DNA from: Mesorhizobium qingshengii
GTDB taxonomy: Bacteria > Pseudomonadota > Alphaproteobacteria > Rhizobiales > Rhizobiaceae
DNA: 64,000 nt
Reading direction: 5' to 3'
NCBI RefSeq assembly: GCF_900103325.1
Contig: NZ_FMXM01000005.1
Location: 310,001 to 374,000 of the forward strand
Below the pieces are notes generated by a model. The model was not told the DNA's origin. It made no database searches and was given only the letters and a program-made list of their open reading frames with translations. Position numbers and translations under genes: made by a program. Positions 55,120-64,000 of the stretch are shown one piece after another (the first letter of the stretch is position 1; each line of letters starts with the position of its first letter).

Positions 55120-55881
55120 ATGGCAAGACGGTTCATATTCGCTATTTTTTGCGTGCTGCTGCTAAGCGGGAACGCCTCCGCGGGTTGGTACCACGTGGAA
55201 AATTACGAAGGGACGATCGGCTCTCAACCCGTTCATGTGTCGCTTCAGACATATGACAGTTTCGGCAGCGGCATAACGGTCGAGGGAAGTTACTTCTACG
55301 ACGCCAAGCAAAGCCCCATAGCGGTGTACGGCAAGCTCAACGGCACCGCGCTCGTACTCTGCGAGATCTCGGGCAAGAAGGAATTCGACCGGATATTGGT
55401 GATGGGATCAAAGACTCCCGTCGACACCACCGGATGCCCGTTTTCCCTCGACATGGCTGAAGGCGGCGCCACTGGCACTTGGAGCAAAGGGACAGACACA
55501 TATCCCGTCACGCTCAAGAAGGTCGCGAGCCTAGACGATACGGGCGACACAAAAATCGACGGGGCCATAGAAATTCCCTTCTGGGCCGAAACAGCAGCCG
55601 ACAGGTTTGCCGGTGTTTACACGAACACCGACTCAGGCACTTGCATGGCGAAAATGCAGGTCATCAAAAAGAGCAGCGGGAAGGTCGTTCAGGCGATCAC
55701 CTTCAAGGACGATGACTGCAATGCCGGCATGCTGATGACGCCCATCTACATGAACGTCCAGAAATGGGTCGAGGGAGGTAGGGACATCATTTCGGTGAAT
55801 TTTCGCGGCGGCGGCGGCGCTGGCGACTCGGAGGACTACGTCTTCAATCGCGCCACTGGGAAATATCGACTGAAGAAATGA
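55120..55881 (+). CDS. Secreted protein of unknown function
   Basis: 253 residues. The signal peptide (FIFAIFCVLLLSGNASAG) predicts export. The mature chain has four to five cysteines in spaced pairs (VLCEISG, TTGCPFS, GTCMAKM, DDDCNAG), likely disulfide-bonded, and is Gly/Thr-rich. I recognise no family. Two 60-base stretches I counted (55201-55260 and 55261-55320) are 50% and 57% GC, below the surrounding genes, hinting at recent acquisition. A small hairpin (CGCTTT...AAAGCG) precedes the ATG. Confidence 0.75.
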   Translation: MARRFIFAIFCVLLLSGNASAGWYHVENYEGTIGSQPVHVSLQTYDSFGSGITVEGSYFYDAKQSPIAVYGKLNGTALVLCEISGKKEFDRILVMGSKTPVDTTGCPFSLDMAEGGATGTWSKGTDTYPVTLKKVASLDDTGDTKIDGAIEIPFWAETAADRFAGVYTNTDSGTCMAKMQVIKKSSGKVVQAITFKDDDCNAGMLMTPIYMNVQKWVEGGRDIISVNFRGGGGAGDSEDYVFNRATGKYRLKK

Positions 55882-55920
55882 CGCCGGGTTTCCGGCCTTG
55901 CTTGCCGTCGGACAGAATGC

Positions 55921-57795
55921 TCACCGCCGTCCGAACAGCCGCTCGATATCGGCGAGCTTGAGCTCGATATAAGTAGGGCGGCCATGGTTGCAGGTGCCGG
56001 AACCGGGCGTCGCTTCCATCTGGCGCAGCAGCGCGTTCATCTCCTCGGCCTTGAGCAGCCGGCCGGAGCGGACCGAACCGTGGCAGGCCATGGTGGCGGC
56101 GATCTTGTCGAGCCGTTCCTTCAGCGTGTCGACCGTGTCGTTGTCGGCGATCTCGTCGGCGAGGTCGCGCACCAATTGCTGCACATTGGTCTCGCCGAGC
56201 ATGGATGGCGTCTCGCGCACCGCGACGGCGCCTGGGCCGAAGCGCTCGATGCCGAGGCCGAAGCGGGCCAGTGTTTCCGAATGCACTGCTAGCCGCTCGG
56301 CATCCTCTTCCGGCAGGTCGATGATCTCAGGCAGGAGCAGCATCTGCGAGGGGACCGGCCGCGAATGCAGCGCGTTCTTCAGCGCTTCGTAAACCAGCCG
56401 CTCATGCGCCGCATGCTGGTCGACGATGATGAGTGAATCCCTGGTCTGGGCAACGATGTAATTCTCATGCACCTGGGCACGGGCCGCTCCGAGCACCGCG
56501 CCAAGCAATGTCTCGGCCGCTTCGCTCTGTCCGGCGCGCGCATCGGCGCTGGCAAGCGGGCCGGCATCGAACGCCGCCTGATCGTTTTCACGCAATCCGC
56601 GATGCTCGAAACCAGCACCCTCGAAACCCATGTCGAGCGGCCTTTGCGGCGATCGGGCAGCATCGAAACCGGCCGAGCCGGAGGCATGGTAGGCTGCTTC
56701 ATAGCTGCGATGGCCGTTTGCCGGGCCACCGTGGCTGTAGGATGCCGCACCGGGCCGGAATGCCGACATCATGCCGGCAGCACCTGTGGTGGCGGCGCGG
56801 ATGCCGGCATCGGCCAGCGCCTGGCGGATCGAACCGACGATCAGCCCGCGCACCAGTCCGGGATCGCGAAAACGCACATCGGCCTTGGCCGGATGGACAT
56901 TGACGTCGACGATGGCCGGATCGAGCGTCAGGAACAGCACCGTCACCGCATGGCGGTCGCGCGGCAGCACGTCGGCGAAGGCGCCGCGAATGGCGCCGGC
57001 GATCAGCTTGTCGCGCACCGGCCGGCCATTGACATAGGCATATTGCTGCAGCGCGTTGGCGCGGGTGAAGGACGGGATCGAGACATGCCCTGTCAGATGC
57101 ACGCCTTCGCGCATCGCGTCGATGGCAATCGAATTGCTCGGAAAATCGGCGCCCATCACTTGGGCGACGCGGCGCAAACTGCCTTCTGGACTGCCGTCGG
57201 TCGCCGGCAATTCCAGTGTCGAGCGATCCGAACCTGCCAGCGTGAACCGCACGGCGGGGAATGCGATGGCGATGCGCTTGACCACGTCGCTGGTAGCCGA
57301 GCTTTCGGCGCGCTCGCCCTTCATGAATTTGAGCCGGGCGGGCGTGGCGAAGAACAGGTCGCGCACCTCGACCGTGGTGCCGCGATTGGCCGCCGCCGGC
57401 CTGACGGCCGAAACGCGACCACCCTCGATGCCGATCTCGGCGGCACTGTCGCCCGAAGCAGTGCGCGAACGGATCGACAGCCGCGACACCGAGCCGATCG
57501 ACGGCAGCGCTTCGCCGCGGAAGCCGAGCGAGCGGATGTCGTGAATGTTCTCGGTGAGCTTGGACGTGCAGTGACGGGCAATCGCCAGCGCCAACTCCTG
57601 TTCGGCGATGCCGGAGCCGTCGTCGGTGACGCGGATCAGGTTCAGTCCGCCGCCGGCGGTGACGATCTCCACCCGGCTTGCGCCGGCGTCGAGTGCGTTC
57701 TCGACCAGTTCCTTGACCACGCTTGCCGGACGCTCGATCACTTCGCCGGCGGCGATCTGGTTGATCATCGTTTCGGAAAGCTGGCGAATGGGCAT
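55921..57795 (-). CDS. mutL: DNA mismatch repair protein MutL
   Basis: 624 residues. The N-terminal GHKL ATPase domain starts [19 protein letters not shown] and has [11 protein letters not shown] (motif I) and DDGSGI (motif II). The C-terminal domain holds the endonuclease motif [12 protein letters not shown] (DQHA-x2-E-x4-E), so this MutL probably nicks the daughter strand, as in bacteria lacking MutH. It works with MutS in mismatch repair. The ATG at 57795 fits the conserved N-terminus; the frame opens earlier at 57903. Confidence 0.96.
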   Translation of the reverse strand: MPIRQLSETMINQIAAGEVIERPASVVKELVENALDAGASRVEIVTAGGGLNLIRVTDDGSGIAEQELALAIARHCTSKLTENIHDIRSLGFRGEALPSIGSVSRLSIRSRTASGDSAAEIGIEGGRVSAVRPAAANRGTTVEVRDLFFATPARLKFMKGERAESSATSDVVKRIAIAFPAVRFTLAGSDRSTLELPATDGSPEGSLRRVAQVMGADFPSNSIAIDAMREGVHLTGHVSIPSFTRANALQQYAYVNGRPVRDKLIAGAIRGAFADVLPRDRHAVTVLFLTLDPAIVDVNVHPAKADVRFRDPGLVRGLIVGSIRQALADAGIRAATTGAAGMMSAFRPGAASYSHGGPANGHRSYEAAYHASGSAGFDAARSPQRPLDMGFEGAGFEHRGLRENDQAAFDAGPLASADARAGQSEAAETLLGAVLGAARAQVHENYIVAQTRDSLIIVDQHAAHERLVYEALKNALHSRPVPSQMLLLPEIIDLPEEDAERLAVHSETLARFGLGIERFGPGAVAVRETPSMLGETNVQQLVRDLADEIADNDTVDTLKERLDKIAATMACHGSVRSGRLLKAEEMNALLRQMEATPGSGTCNHGRPTYIELKLADIERLFGRR

Positions 57796-57929
57796 GGCGC
57801 CACTATAGGCGGATTCGTGGCTGGTGCGGAAGCTTCGATGCAGGCGGGCCACGGGAGATGACTGCAGGACAGAGAGGAGCGGGAAGGATCGCCGCGATCC
57901 CAATTTCTGAGCGGCTATCTTGAACCACC

Positions 57930-58832
57930 TCAGGCCTGTGCGACCAGCCAGTCCCGCACCTTGCGGGCATTGTCGCTGAGTTCACGGTTCTTCGGCCATA
58001 CGACGTAAAAGGCCTTGCCGGTCGTCATTGTGTGACTGGTGACCCGCACCAGCAGCCCCGATGCCAGCAGCCGCTCGGCAAGATGCCGCCAGCCGAGCGC
58101 TATGCCTTGCCCTTCCATGACCGCCTGGATCACCAGGCCATAGTCGTTGATGCGCAGGCCTCGCGCGACATCGCTGAGGGTGCCGCCGGCCGATTCGAAC
58201 CATTCGTCCCAACTGGCCGCTTCGCGGTACGGCTCTTCCAGATGGATGAGACGGTGCGTGGCCAGATGTTCGACGGTTTCCGGCATGCCAAACTTCGCCA
58301 GATAGCTTGCACCGGCGACCGGGAAGATTTCCTCGTCGGCCAGCGGCAATGAATGATAGTCCGCCCAGTCTCGGGGCTCTCCGCCGCGCACGGCGAGCGG
58401 GATACCTTCCGCGATGATGTCGAGGTCGCGATCGGCGGTCTGGATGCGCAAGTCGATACCCGGCAGTTCGTCGCGGAACTGCTGCAGGCGCGGCATCATC
58501 CAGAAGGAGCCGAAGGCGGTCGAGGCAGCAAGCGTCACGTGGCCGCCGGTCGCCTGCAGGCGCAGGTCCTCCGCCGACTTGCGGATATGCGAAAGGCCGA
58601 GCGAGACGTCGGCATGGAAGCGCTCGCCGGCCTCGGTCAGGATGACCTGGCGGTGGCGACGCTGGAAAAGCTTGGCTCCGAGCTGTTCTTCCAATCCGCG
58701 CACGGCATAGGAAACGGCGGCCTGCGTCATGCCGAGCTCCCGCCCGGCGGCGGTGAAACTCGACAGCCGCCCAGCGGCCTCGAAGACGATCAGGCTGCCA
58801 GCCGAGGGTAAGAGGTGGCGCAGGCTTCGCAT
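57930..58832 (-). CDS. LysR-family regulator, GcvA subgroup
   Basis: 300 residues. The N-terminal helix-turn-helix ([22 protein letters not shown], then [21 protein letters not shown]) is of the GcvA type, with a substrate-binding-like effector domain following. It is divergent from the MttB-family gene with 92 bp between starts, so it probably regulates that operon in response to a methylated amine or related compound. The effector is inferred from context only. Confidence 0.92.
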   Translation of the reverse strand: MRSLRHLLPSAGSLIVFEAAGRLSSFTAAGRELGMTQAAVSYAVRGLEEQLGAKLFQRRHRQVILTEAGERFHADVSLGLSHIRKSAEDLRLQATGGHVTLAASTAFGSFWMMPRLQQFRDELPGIDLRIQTADRDLDIIAEGIPLAVRGGEPRDWADYHSLPLADEEIFPVAGASYLAKFGMPETVEHLATHRLIHLEEPYREAASWDEWFESAGGTLSDVARGLRINDYGLVIQAVMEGQGIALGWRHLAERLLASGLLVRVTSHTMTTGKAFYVVWPKNRELSDNARKVRDWLVAQA

Positions 58833-58924
58833 AAGCTCAGCTTATACAAGAGATCAGGATTTTCCAGCGTCACAGCTGCATTTTGTCTCGCTAAATTGAC
58901 GGGCTCTGGGAGGATGGAGTTTCC

Positions 58925-60475
58925 ATGAACGCACCGGCCGTTGAAGTGACCGAACCTGCCAACCGTCGAGCGGGTGGCCGCGTGGGGCGCAAGGTGCTGC
59001 GGGGAATTCCCATGGCGTCTTTCCCGACCCTGGTCCGTAAAATTCCGGTGTATGAGATGGTCCCGGATGAGGCGGTGGAACTGATCCACCAGGAATCGCT
59101 TTCGATCCTCGAAGAGGTTGGATGCGAGTTCCGCGACGACGAGGCCATTGCACTGTGGAAGGCGGCGGGAGCCGATGTCTCGGACACAAGAGTCCGGATC
59201 GACCGTGCCCTCCTGATGGAGCTGGTATCGAAGGTCCCGTCGGAGTTTACGCTCAATGCGAGGAATCCCCAGCGTTCGGTGCGCGTGGGCGGAAACAACT
59301 CGATCTTCGTGCCGATGTACGGCGCGCCTTACGTGCGCGATCTCGACAACAACAGGCGCTATGGCACGCTCGCCGACCTGCAGAACTTCCACAAGCTTTC
59401 CTACATGGCGCCGGCGCTGCACTCCTCAAGCTCGGTCATCTGCGAGCCGATGGAAATCGCGGTGCCAAAGCGTCACCTCCACATCATCCATTCAGCGTTG
59501 AAGCACTCGGACAAGCCGTTCATGGGCATCGTGACGTCCAAGGAACGAGCCGAAGACACGATGGCCATGGCAGGCATCGTGTTCGGCGAGGACTATGTCC
59601 GCGACAATCCGGTGCTGGTGTCGATCACCAACTGCAATTCGCCGCTGGTGTGGGATGCCACCATGCTGGATGCGATGAAGGTCTATGCGCGCCACAACCA
59701 GCCGCTCATCCTCGCGCCCTTCGCGCTGTGCGGCGCCTCGACTTCGGCCTCCGCCGTGGGTGCGGTCGCGCAGGTCAATGCCGAAGCGCTGGCGGGCGTC
59801 GCGTTTACACAGCTGCTGCGTCCGGGTTCGCCGCAGCTCTACGGACAGTTCATGGTTACGGTGGACATGAAGACCGGCGCTCCCATGGGCGGCACCCCGG
59901 AGGCGGCCCAGATGATGTATCTGATGGGGGCACTGGCGCGGAAATACAGGTTGCCGTGGCGCACCTCGGGATTCCATGTCGGGTCGAAGTTGAACGACGC
60001 CCAGGCGGGCTACGAGTCGAACATGCTGATGCATGCCGCCATCCTGTCCGGCGCCAACTATATCTGGCACTCCGCCGGGTGGCTCGAGGCCGGCCTGACC
60101 TGCGGCTATTCGAAATTCGCGACCGACTGCGAACAGCTTGTTGGCTGGTACAAATATGCGGGCGGGCTGCCATTCGACGATTTCAAGGAGGCCATGGCGG
60201 CGATCCGCGAGGTGGGGCCTCAGGGCCATTTCCTCGGCACCCAGCACACGCTCGAACATTTCGAGTCGGCCTTCTTCATGCCCAGCATCATGGACTTCAA
60301 CTCGTTCGAACAGTGGAAGGCTGAGGGCGCAAAGGACCACGACACGCGCGGCCGCGAGAAAGCGCGCAACATGCTCGCGGATTATGAGGAACCGAAGCTC
60401 GATGAGGGCATCGCCGATGGTCTGAGGGATTTCATCGCGTCGCGCGAGGAGAGGCTGCCGGACAGCGTCAGTTGA
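58925..60475 (+). CDS. MttB-family (trimethylamine/betaine) methyltransferase, non-pyrrolysine type
   Basis: 516 residues of the trimethylamine methyltransferase superfamily. Conserved stretches: IHQESLSILEEVGCEF, FVPMYGAPYVRDL, ITNCNSPLVWD and HSAGWLEAGLTCGYSKF. There is no in-frame TAG, so it lacks pyrrolysine and belongs with the MtgB-like enzymes that demethylate glycine betaine, proline betaine or similar compounds. Such proteins need a corrinoid protein, and none is encoded nearby. The GcvA-type regulator is divergent, and a transporter binding protein gene follows. Confidence 0.9.
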   Translation: MNAPAVEVTEPANRRAGGRVGRKVLRGIPMASFPTLVRKIPVYEMVPDEAVELIHQESLSILEEVGCEFRDDEAIALWKAAGADVSDTRVRIDRALLMELVSKVPSEFTLNARNPQRSVRVGGNNSIFVPMYGAPYVRDLDNNRRYGTLADLQNFHKLSYMAPALHSSSSVICEPMEIAVPKRHLHIIHSALKHSDKPFMGIVTSKERAEDTMAMAGIVFGEDYVRDNPVLVSITNCNSPLVWDATMLDAMKVYARHNQPLILAPFALCGASTSASAVGAVAQVNAEALAGVAFTQLLRPGSPQLYGQFMVTVDMKTGAPMGGTPEAAQMMYLMGALARKYRLPWRTSGFHVGSKLNDAQAGYESNMLMHAAILSGANYIWHSAGWLEAGLTCGYSKFATDCEQLVGWYKYAGGLPFDDFKEAMAAIREVGPQGHFLGTQHTLEHFESAFFMPSIMDFNSFEQWKAEGAKDHDTRGREKARNMLADYEEPKLDEGIADGLRDFIASREERLPDSVS

Positions 60476-60517
60476 TGCGTCGCACGGACAGCTGACGGGA
60501 ACAAAAGGGAGGAAAAG

Positions 60518-62167
60518 ATGTCATTCTTCAGAAGCAACCGTGATCGCGTGCCGAGTTCCATCGAGGCCATGGCGGCAGAAACGCGCGCGGGCCGGATGGA
60601 TCGCCGGGAGTTTCTGGCGCTGGCCAGCGCCTTCGGCGCATCCACGGCTCTGGCCTACGGCATGATCGGTCTTGCCGCGCCGGATCGGGCCTTGGCCGAA
60701 GAGCCGAAGAAGGGCGGAACGCTGCGCGTGTCGATGTCGGTGAAGGGGCAAAAGGATCCGCGCACCTACGACTGGGTGGAGATGGCAAACATCACCCGCA
60801 GCTGGCTCGAACCGCTTGTCCGTTATACCAGACAATTCACATTCGAGCCGGTTCTGCTTGAGAGCTGGGTCGTCAATGACGACGCCACCGAATACGTGCT
60901 GCATGTGCGCAAGGGCGTCACCTGGAACAACGGCGACGCCTTCAATGCCGATGACGTGGTCTACAATCTGACGCGCTGGTGCGAAAAGGCTGCCGCCGGC
61001 AATTCCATGGCCGCGCGCGTTGGTGCGCTGATCGACGCAAAGACGGGCACGGCCAGGGACGGTGCCATCACCAAGGTCGATGACAATACGGTCAAGCTGA
61101 AGCTGAACGAACCGGATATCTCGCTGATCCCGAACTTCACCGACTATCCGGCGCTCGTCGTCCACCGCAAATTCGATGCTGACGGTGCAGATCCTATCAA
61201 AAAGCCGATTGGTACCGGACCATTCGAACTGGTGTCCTATGCAGTCGGCCAGAAAGCAGTCGTCAAGCGCCGCGAGAATGGCAAGTGGTGGGGCGGTGAG
61301 GCGCCGCTCGACAGTGTCGAGTTCATCGACTACGGGACCGACTTCAATGCCTCGATCAATGCATTCGATTCCGGCGAAATCGACGTCAATTTTGAAACCC
61401 CCGCCGACTTCATCGACATCCTCGACAAGATGGGCTTGGTAAAATCGGAGGTCGCGACAGCGACGACGCTCGTTGCCCGCACCAACATCACGCACAAGCC
61501 TTATGATGACCAGCGCGTCCGCAACGCGCTCCAGATGGCCGTCGACAACAATGCCGTGCTCGAACTCGGCTATGCCGGGCGGGGGACCGCTGGCGAAAAC
61601 CACCACGTCAGCCCGATCCATCCGGAGTACTACCCCCTGCCCAAGAAGACACGCGATGCGGCTGGCGCCAAGAAGTTGATGGCCGATGCCGGACAGGCCG
61701 ACTTCGAGCATGAACTGATCACCGTCGAGGACGATTGGCAAAAGAACACCGGCGACGCGATTGCCGGCCAGTAGCGTGATGCCGGGATCAAGGTGAAGCG
61801 CACCGTGCTGCCGGGCTCGACCTTCTGGAACGACTGGACGAAATATCCCTATTCCATGACGATCTGGTACATGCGCCCGCTTGGCGTCCAGGTCTTGGCG
61901 CTGGGCTATCGTACTGGCGAGGCGTGGAACGAAACGGCCTATTCGAATCCGGATTTCGACGCCAAGCTCAAGCAGGCGCTTTCGCTGATCGACGTCGCCA
62001 AGCGCAAGGAGGTGATGAAGGACGTCGAGCAGATCCTGCAGGATTCTGGCGTCATCATCCAACCGTTCTGGCAGAAGCTCTACAGCCACATGAACAAGAA
62101 GGTGAAGAACTACGGTGTCCACCAGACCTTCGAGATGGATCTCCAGAACGTCTGGCTGGAGGGTTGA
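60518..62167 (+). pseudogene. Family 5 solute-binding protein gene interrupted by an in-frame TAG
   Basis: The frame encodes a peptide/opine-type ABC binding protein. Features include a Tat-like N-terminus ([17 protein letters not shown]), [31 protein letters not shown] and [17 protein letters not shown] at 61772-61774 stops translation after residue 418. The same frame then continues for about 130 codons with family-like sequence (GIKVKRTVLPGSTFWNDW, IQPFWQKLY) to a normal stop at 62165-62167. One base change (for example TTG to TAG) explains it. A missing permease and ATPase fit a decaying gene; readthrough or sequencing error cannot be excluded. Confidence 0.85.
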
Positions 62168-62173
62168 AACAGG

Positions 62174-62230
62174 GCGCTGCAGGACTTCATGAGCCGCAAA
62201 AAAGCCGATATGCAGGACGCGTGGTATTGA
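62174..62230 (+). pseudogene. C-terminal scrap of a possible second MttB-family gene
   Basis: Seven bases after the binding-protein stop, an open frame reads ALQDFMSRKKADMQDAWY and ends in TGA. The pattern (a short helix with Asp-Phe-x-Ser/Ala-Arg-Lys/Arg) is what I expect at the C-terminus of MttB-family methyltransferases; the intact MttB here ends GLRDFIASREERLP. No start or remaining gene precedes it. I take it as the tail of a deleted paralogue. The fragment is short, so the assignment is tentative. Confidence 0.4.
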
Positions 62231-62263
62231 TAGCCTCAAGCCATCAAAAGCCGGAGATTCTGC

Positions 62264-62743
62264 ATGAGACTGACAGCGCTCTCTGCCGCCCTTTCGATAG
62301 CCTTGCCCGCGGCCGCCTTCGCCGGACCGGCGTCCGACGCCGTGAAGTTCTTCTATGTGCCGGCCGTCAAGTTCGAGGCCGACGAACAATACCGGGATCG
62401 GTTCACCGAGCCGGTGACGAAACTGTTCGACCTGAACGACCAGGCAACGAAAAAGCACCCGGACGAGGTCGCCTGCATCGATTTCGATCCGGGTCTCGAC
62501 GCACAGGATTTCGATCAGAAATCTGTATCGAAAACCCTGAAATTGTCCGAGAAGCGAGATGGTGACAACGCCGAGGTTACAGCGTCCTTCAGCCTTTTCT
62601 CGGAAGGCGATGACTCCAAACGTGAGATGGTCTGGTCGCTCAAGAAGATCGACGGCAAGTGGAAGATATCGGACATCGCCTCGAAGACCAGCGCCTGGAA
62701 GCTCAGCGCGCTGGAATGCATGGCCGGCCAGACACCGGAGTGA
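62264..62743 (+). CDS. Secreted protein, DUF3828-like, unknown function
   Basis: 159 residues with a signal peptide (SAALSIALPAAAFAGPA). The C-terminal half, VWSLKKIDGKWKISDIAS, matches the tail of the next gene's product (KFKKVDGDWKISDLLS), so the two are paralogues. The W-K-I-S-D pattern is seen in DUF3828-type periplasmic proteins. No enzyme motif. It follows the decayed binding-protein gene. Confidence 0.72.
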   Translation: MRLTALSAALSIALPAAAFAGPASDAVKFFYVPAVKFEADEQYRDRFTEPVTKLFDLNDQATKKHPDEVACIDFDPGLDAQDFDQKSVSKTLKLSEKRDGDNAEVTASFSLFSEGDDSKREMVWSLKKIDGKWKISDIASKTSAWKLSALECMAGQTPE

Positions 62744-62747
62744 TGCG

Positions 62748-63356
62748 ATGGTTCGTCGCCCGCTCCTGGCACTATCGGCCATGTGCCTGCTGGCGGCGGG
62801 TTTGAGCGCCGCCGCAGCCCAGGGGCTGTTTGGCGCGCCGCCTGCAAACGCCCCCGCCCACACCGCGCCGGTCGACAGCGGAGCGCCGCCCGCAAATGCA
62901 CCCGGCGGTGCGGCCGAACCGGCAACGCCGCCGGTTGCATGGCCGCCCAGCGAGCCGCCCGCGCCTATCGAGCCGGGATCTCCGACGGCGGTGGTGCGGC
63001 CATTTTACGATCAGGTCGGCCTGGAGATCGATCCGGCGCAGCGCAATCATTTCGTAGATCCGGCGAAAACCGTTCTCGACAAGAGCGATGCCTTGCGCAA
63101 ATCCGGGCAGGGCGAGTGCCTCGATCCCAACATGGCGCTGGACAATGCGGACTACGACAAGGCCGAGATCGACAAGAGCCTGAAGACGCTCGAGGCGATC
63201 AATGGCGACCAGGCCAAGGTCATCGTCGCCTTCGTCGTCGCCGGCAACCCGCACCGCCTTGAGTGGAAGTTCAAGAAGGTCGACGGCGATTGGAAGATAT
63301 CGGACCTGCTGTCGGTGACCGGCGAATGGGCGCTCAGCCAATATCAGTGCGAATAG
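62748..63356 (+). CDS. Secreted protein with Pro/Ala-rich linker, DUF3828-like
   Basis: 202 residues. Signal peptide (LLALSAMCLLAAGLSAAAA), then about 65 residues of Pro/Ala/Gly-rich linker in which GAPPANAP occurs twice, then a globular domain (VVRPFYDQVGLEIDP, KKVDGDWKISDLLS) ending in Cys (QYQCE), as its neighbour does in LEC. The ATG is 4 bp after the neighbour's stop, so they are cotranscribed tandem copies. Role unknown. Confidence 0.75.
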   Translation: MVRRPLLALSAMCLLAAGLSAAAAQGLFGAPPANAPAHTAPVDSGAPPANAPGGAAEPATPPVAWPPSEPPAPIEPGSPTAVVRPFYDQVGLEIDPAQRNHFVDPAKTVLDKSDALRKSGQGECLDPNMALDNADYDKAEIDKSLKTLEAINGDQAKVIVAFVVAGNPHRLEWKFKKVDGDWKISDLLSVTGEWALSQYQCE

Positions 63357-63363
63357 GCAGCGA

Positions 63364-64000
63364 ATGAAAATCACCAATATTCGCGTCACCCACGTCAACG
63401 TGCCTCTCGACGCGCCGTTCTGGTGGACGGCTGGTCTGTATGGTGGCGCTTCGAAATCGATCATCGAGGTTGAGACCGATCAGGGCGTGGTCGGGCTGGG
63501 CGAGGCGCCATGGTGGCATTTCGGCGAGGTGATAAAGGCCGAAATCGCGCCGGCGCTGATCGGCGCCGATCCGCTCGACATAGCCGACTGCGAGGCACGC
63601 TGCGTGCCGCCTTGGCAGATCACCGCCAACACAGGGGAAAACGCTGCCTCCGTCGCTTTCGGCTCCGTGGAACTGGCCCTGTGGGACATCAGGGGCAAGG
63701 TCTTCGGCATGCCGCTCCACAAGCTGCTTGGCGGCGCGGTGCGCAAGGATATTCCGTTTTCGGAATATTTCGCCTTTCGCCCCGAGCAGGATGGGGCAGG
63801 CGGCGAGATGACTCCGGAAGCGATCGTCGACTATTGCCTGAGGATGCGCGAGGAGCACGGCTCGACCATTTTCGAGGGCAAGCTGATCATGGGCGATCCG
63901 CAGTTGGAGATCAGGACGGTGCGCATGCTGCGCGAGGCGCTCGGCGAAAAGGCGCAGATCAAGCTCGATTCCAACATGCAATGGTCGCTGACCACGGCGC
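63364..64000 (+). CDS. Enolase superfamily (mandelate racemase/muconate lactonizing enzyme) protein, 3' truncated
   Basis: At least 212 residues; the gene continues past the window. The N-terminal capping domain is clear (MKITNIRVTHVNVPLDAPF, VVGLGEAPWWHFGE), followed by LALWDIRGKVFGMPLHKLLGG. The barrel begins with FEGKLIMG and the metal ligand Asp in LDSNMQWS. Members epimerise, dehydrate or racemise acid sugars, amino acids or betaines. It is probably cotranscribed with the secreted proteins 7 bp upstream. The substrate cannot be told from the visible part. Confidence 0.9.
   Translation, partial: MKITNIRVTHVNVPLDAPFWWTAGLYGGASKSIIEVETDQGVVGLGEAPWWHFGEVIKAEIAPALIGADPLDIADCEARCVPPWQITANTGENAASVAFGSVELALWDIRGKVFGMPLHKLLGGAVRKDIPFSEYFAFRPEQDGAGGEMTPEAIVDYCLRMREEHGSTIFEGKLIMGDPQLEIRTVRMLREALGEKAQIKLDSNMQWSLTTA

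Noticed and set aside
61772-61774. TAG next to an MttB-family gene as a pyrrolysine codon
   Set aside because: The TAG is in the binding-protein gene, not in the methyltransferase. No pylT, pylS or pylBCD is visible, and the MttB gene itself has no in-frame TAG. A nonsense mutation is simpler.

Overview
The window looks like chromosomal DNA from a Mesorhizobium-type alphaproteobacterium (Hyphomicrobiales, Phyllobacteriaceae). Three things point there: high GC with GC-rich third positions, a lipid A block with DUF4170, DUF374, waaA, lpxK and DUF2093 packed together, and short palindromic intergenic repeats of the kind common in that group. I saw no tRNA, rRNA, CRISPR array, transposase or prophage gene.

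Layout. 1-4.6 kb: the end of a LacI-type regulator and a ribose-type sugar ABC transporter, closed by a strong terminator. 4.8-10.6 kb: five overlapping minus-strand glycosyltransferase genes. 11-16.7 kb: a six-gene minus-strand lipid operon that resembles E. coli ynbABCD with two extra genes. 17-20.5 kb: a MarR/EmrA/EmrB efflux set with a structured RNA-like leader before emrB. 20.6-26.3 kb: a 2OG-Fe(II) oxygenase, a broken CAP-domain gene remnant, a PAS-GAF-GGDEF-EAL protein, an intact CAP lipoprotein and a DUF2189 membrane protein. 26.3-33.2 kb: LysE exporter, TadG-like VWA protein, HAD phosphatase, ribF, a small membrane protein, HdeD and MipA/OmpV.

33.5-46.4 kb is mostly housekeeping: ileS, a lipoprotein, tadA, an rRNA pseudouridine synthase with an 81-bp tandem repeat, rsmD, two M16 peptidase genes, a patatin, then efp and epmA back to back. 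46.5-52.4 kb: pmbA, a cysQ-like phosphatase, DUF4170, a DUF374 acyltransferase, waaA, lpxK and DUF2093, i.e. Kdo/lipid A assembly. 52.5-58.8 kb: an unknown membrane-anchored protein, a LysR/EamA divergent pair, a lower-GC secreted protein, mutL and a GcvA-type regulator. 58.9-64 kb: an MttB-family methyltransferase, a solute-binding protein gene broken by an in-frame TAG, the last codons of what looks like a second MttB gene, two related secreted proteins and the start of an enolase-superfamily gene. This last block looks like a decaying methylamine/betaine-type catabolic operon.

The best candidate for an undescribed system is the six-gene lipid operon (10951-16748). It carries an acyltransferase, a CDP-lipid synthase, a CDP-alcohol transferase with two conserved Asp positions occupied by Asn, a PAP2-DSP phosphatase, a hydrolase-methyltransferase fusion and a small membrane protein. 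Most of its junctions are translationally coupled. Next in interest are the structured region before emrB, the CAP-gene remnant and the decaying MttB locus.
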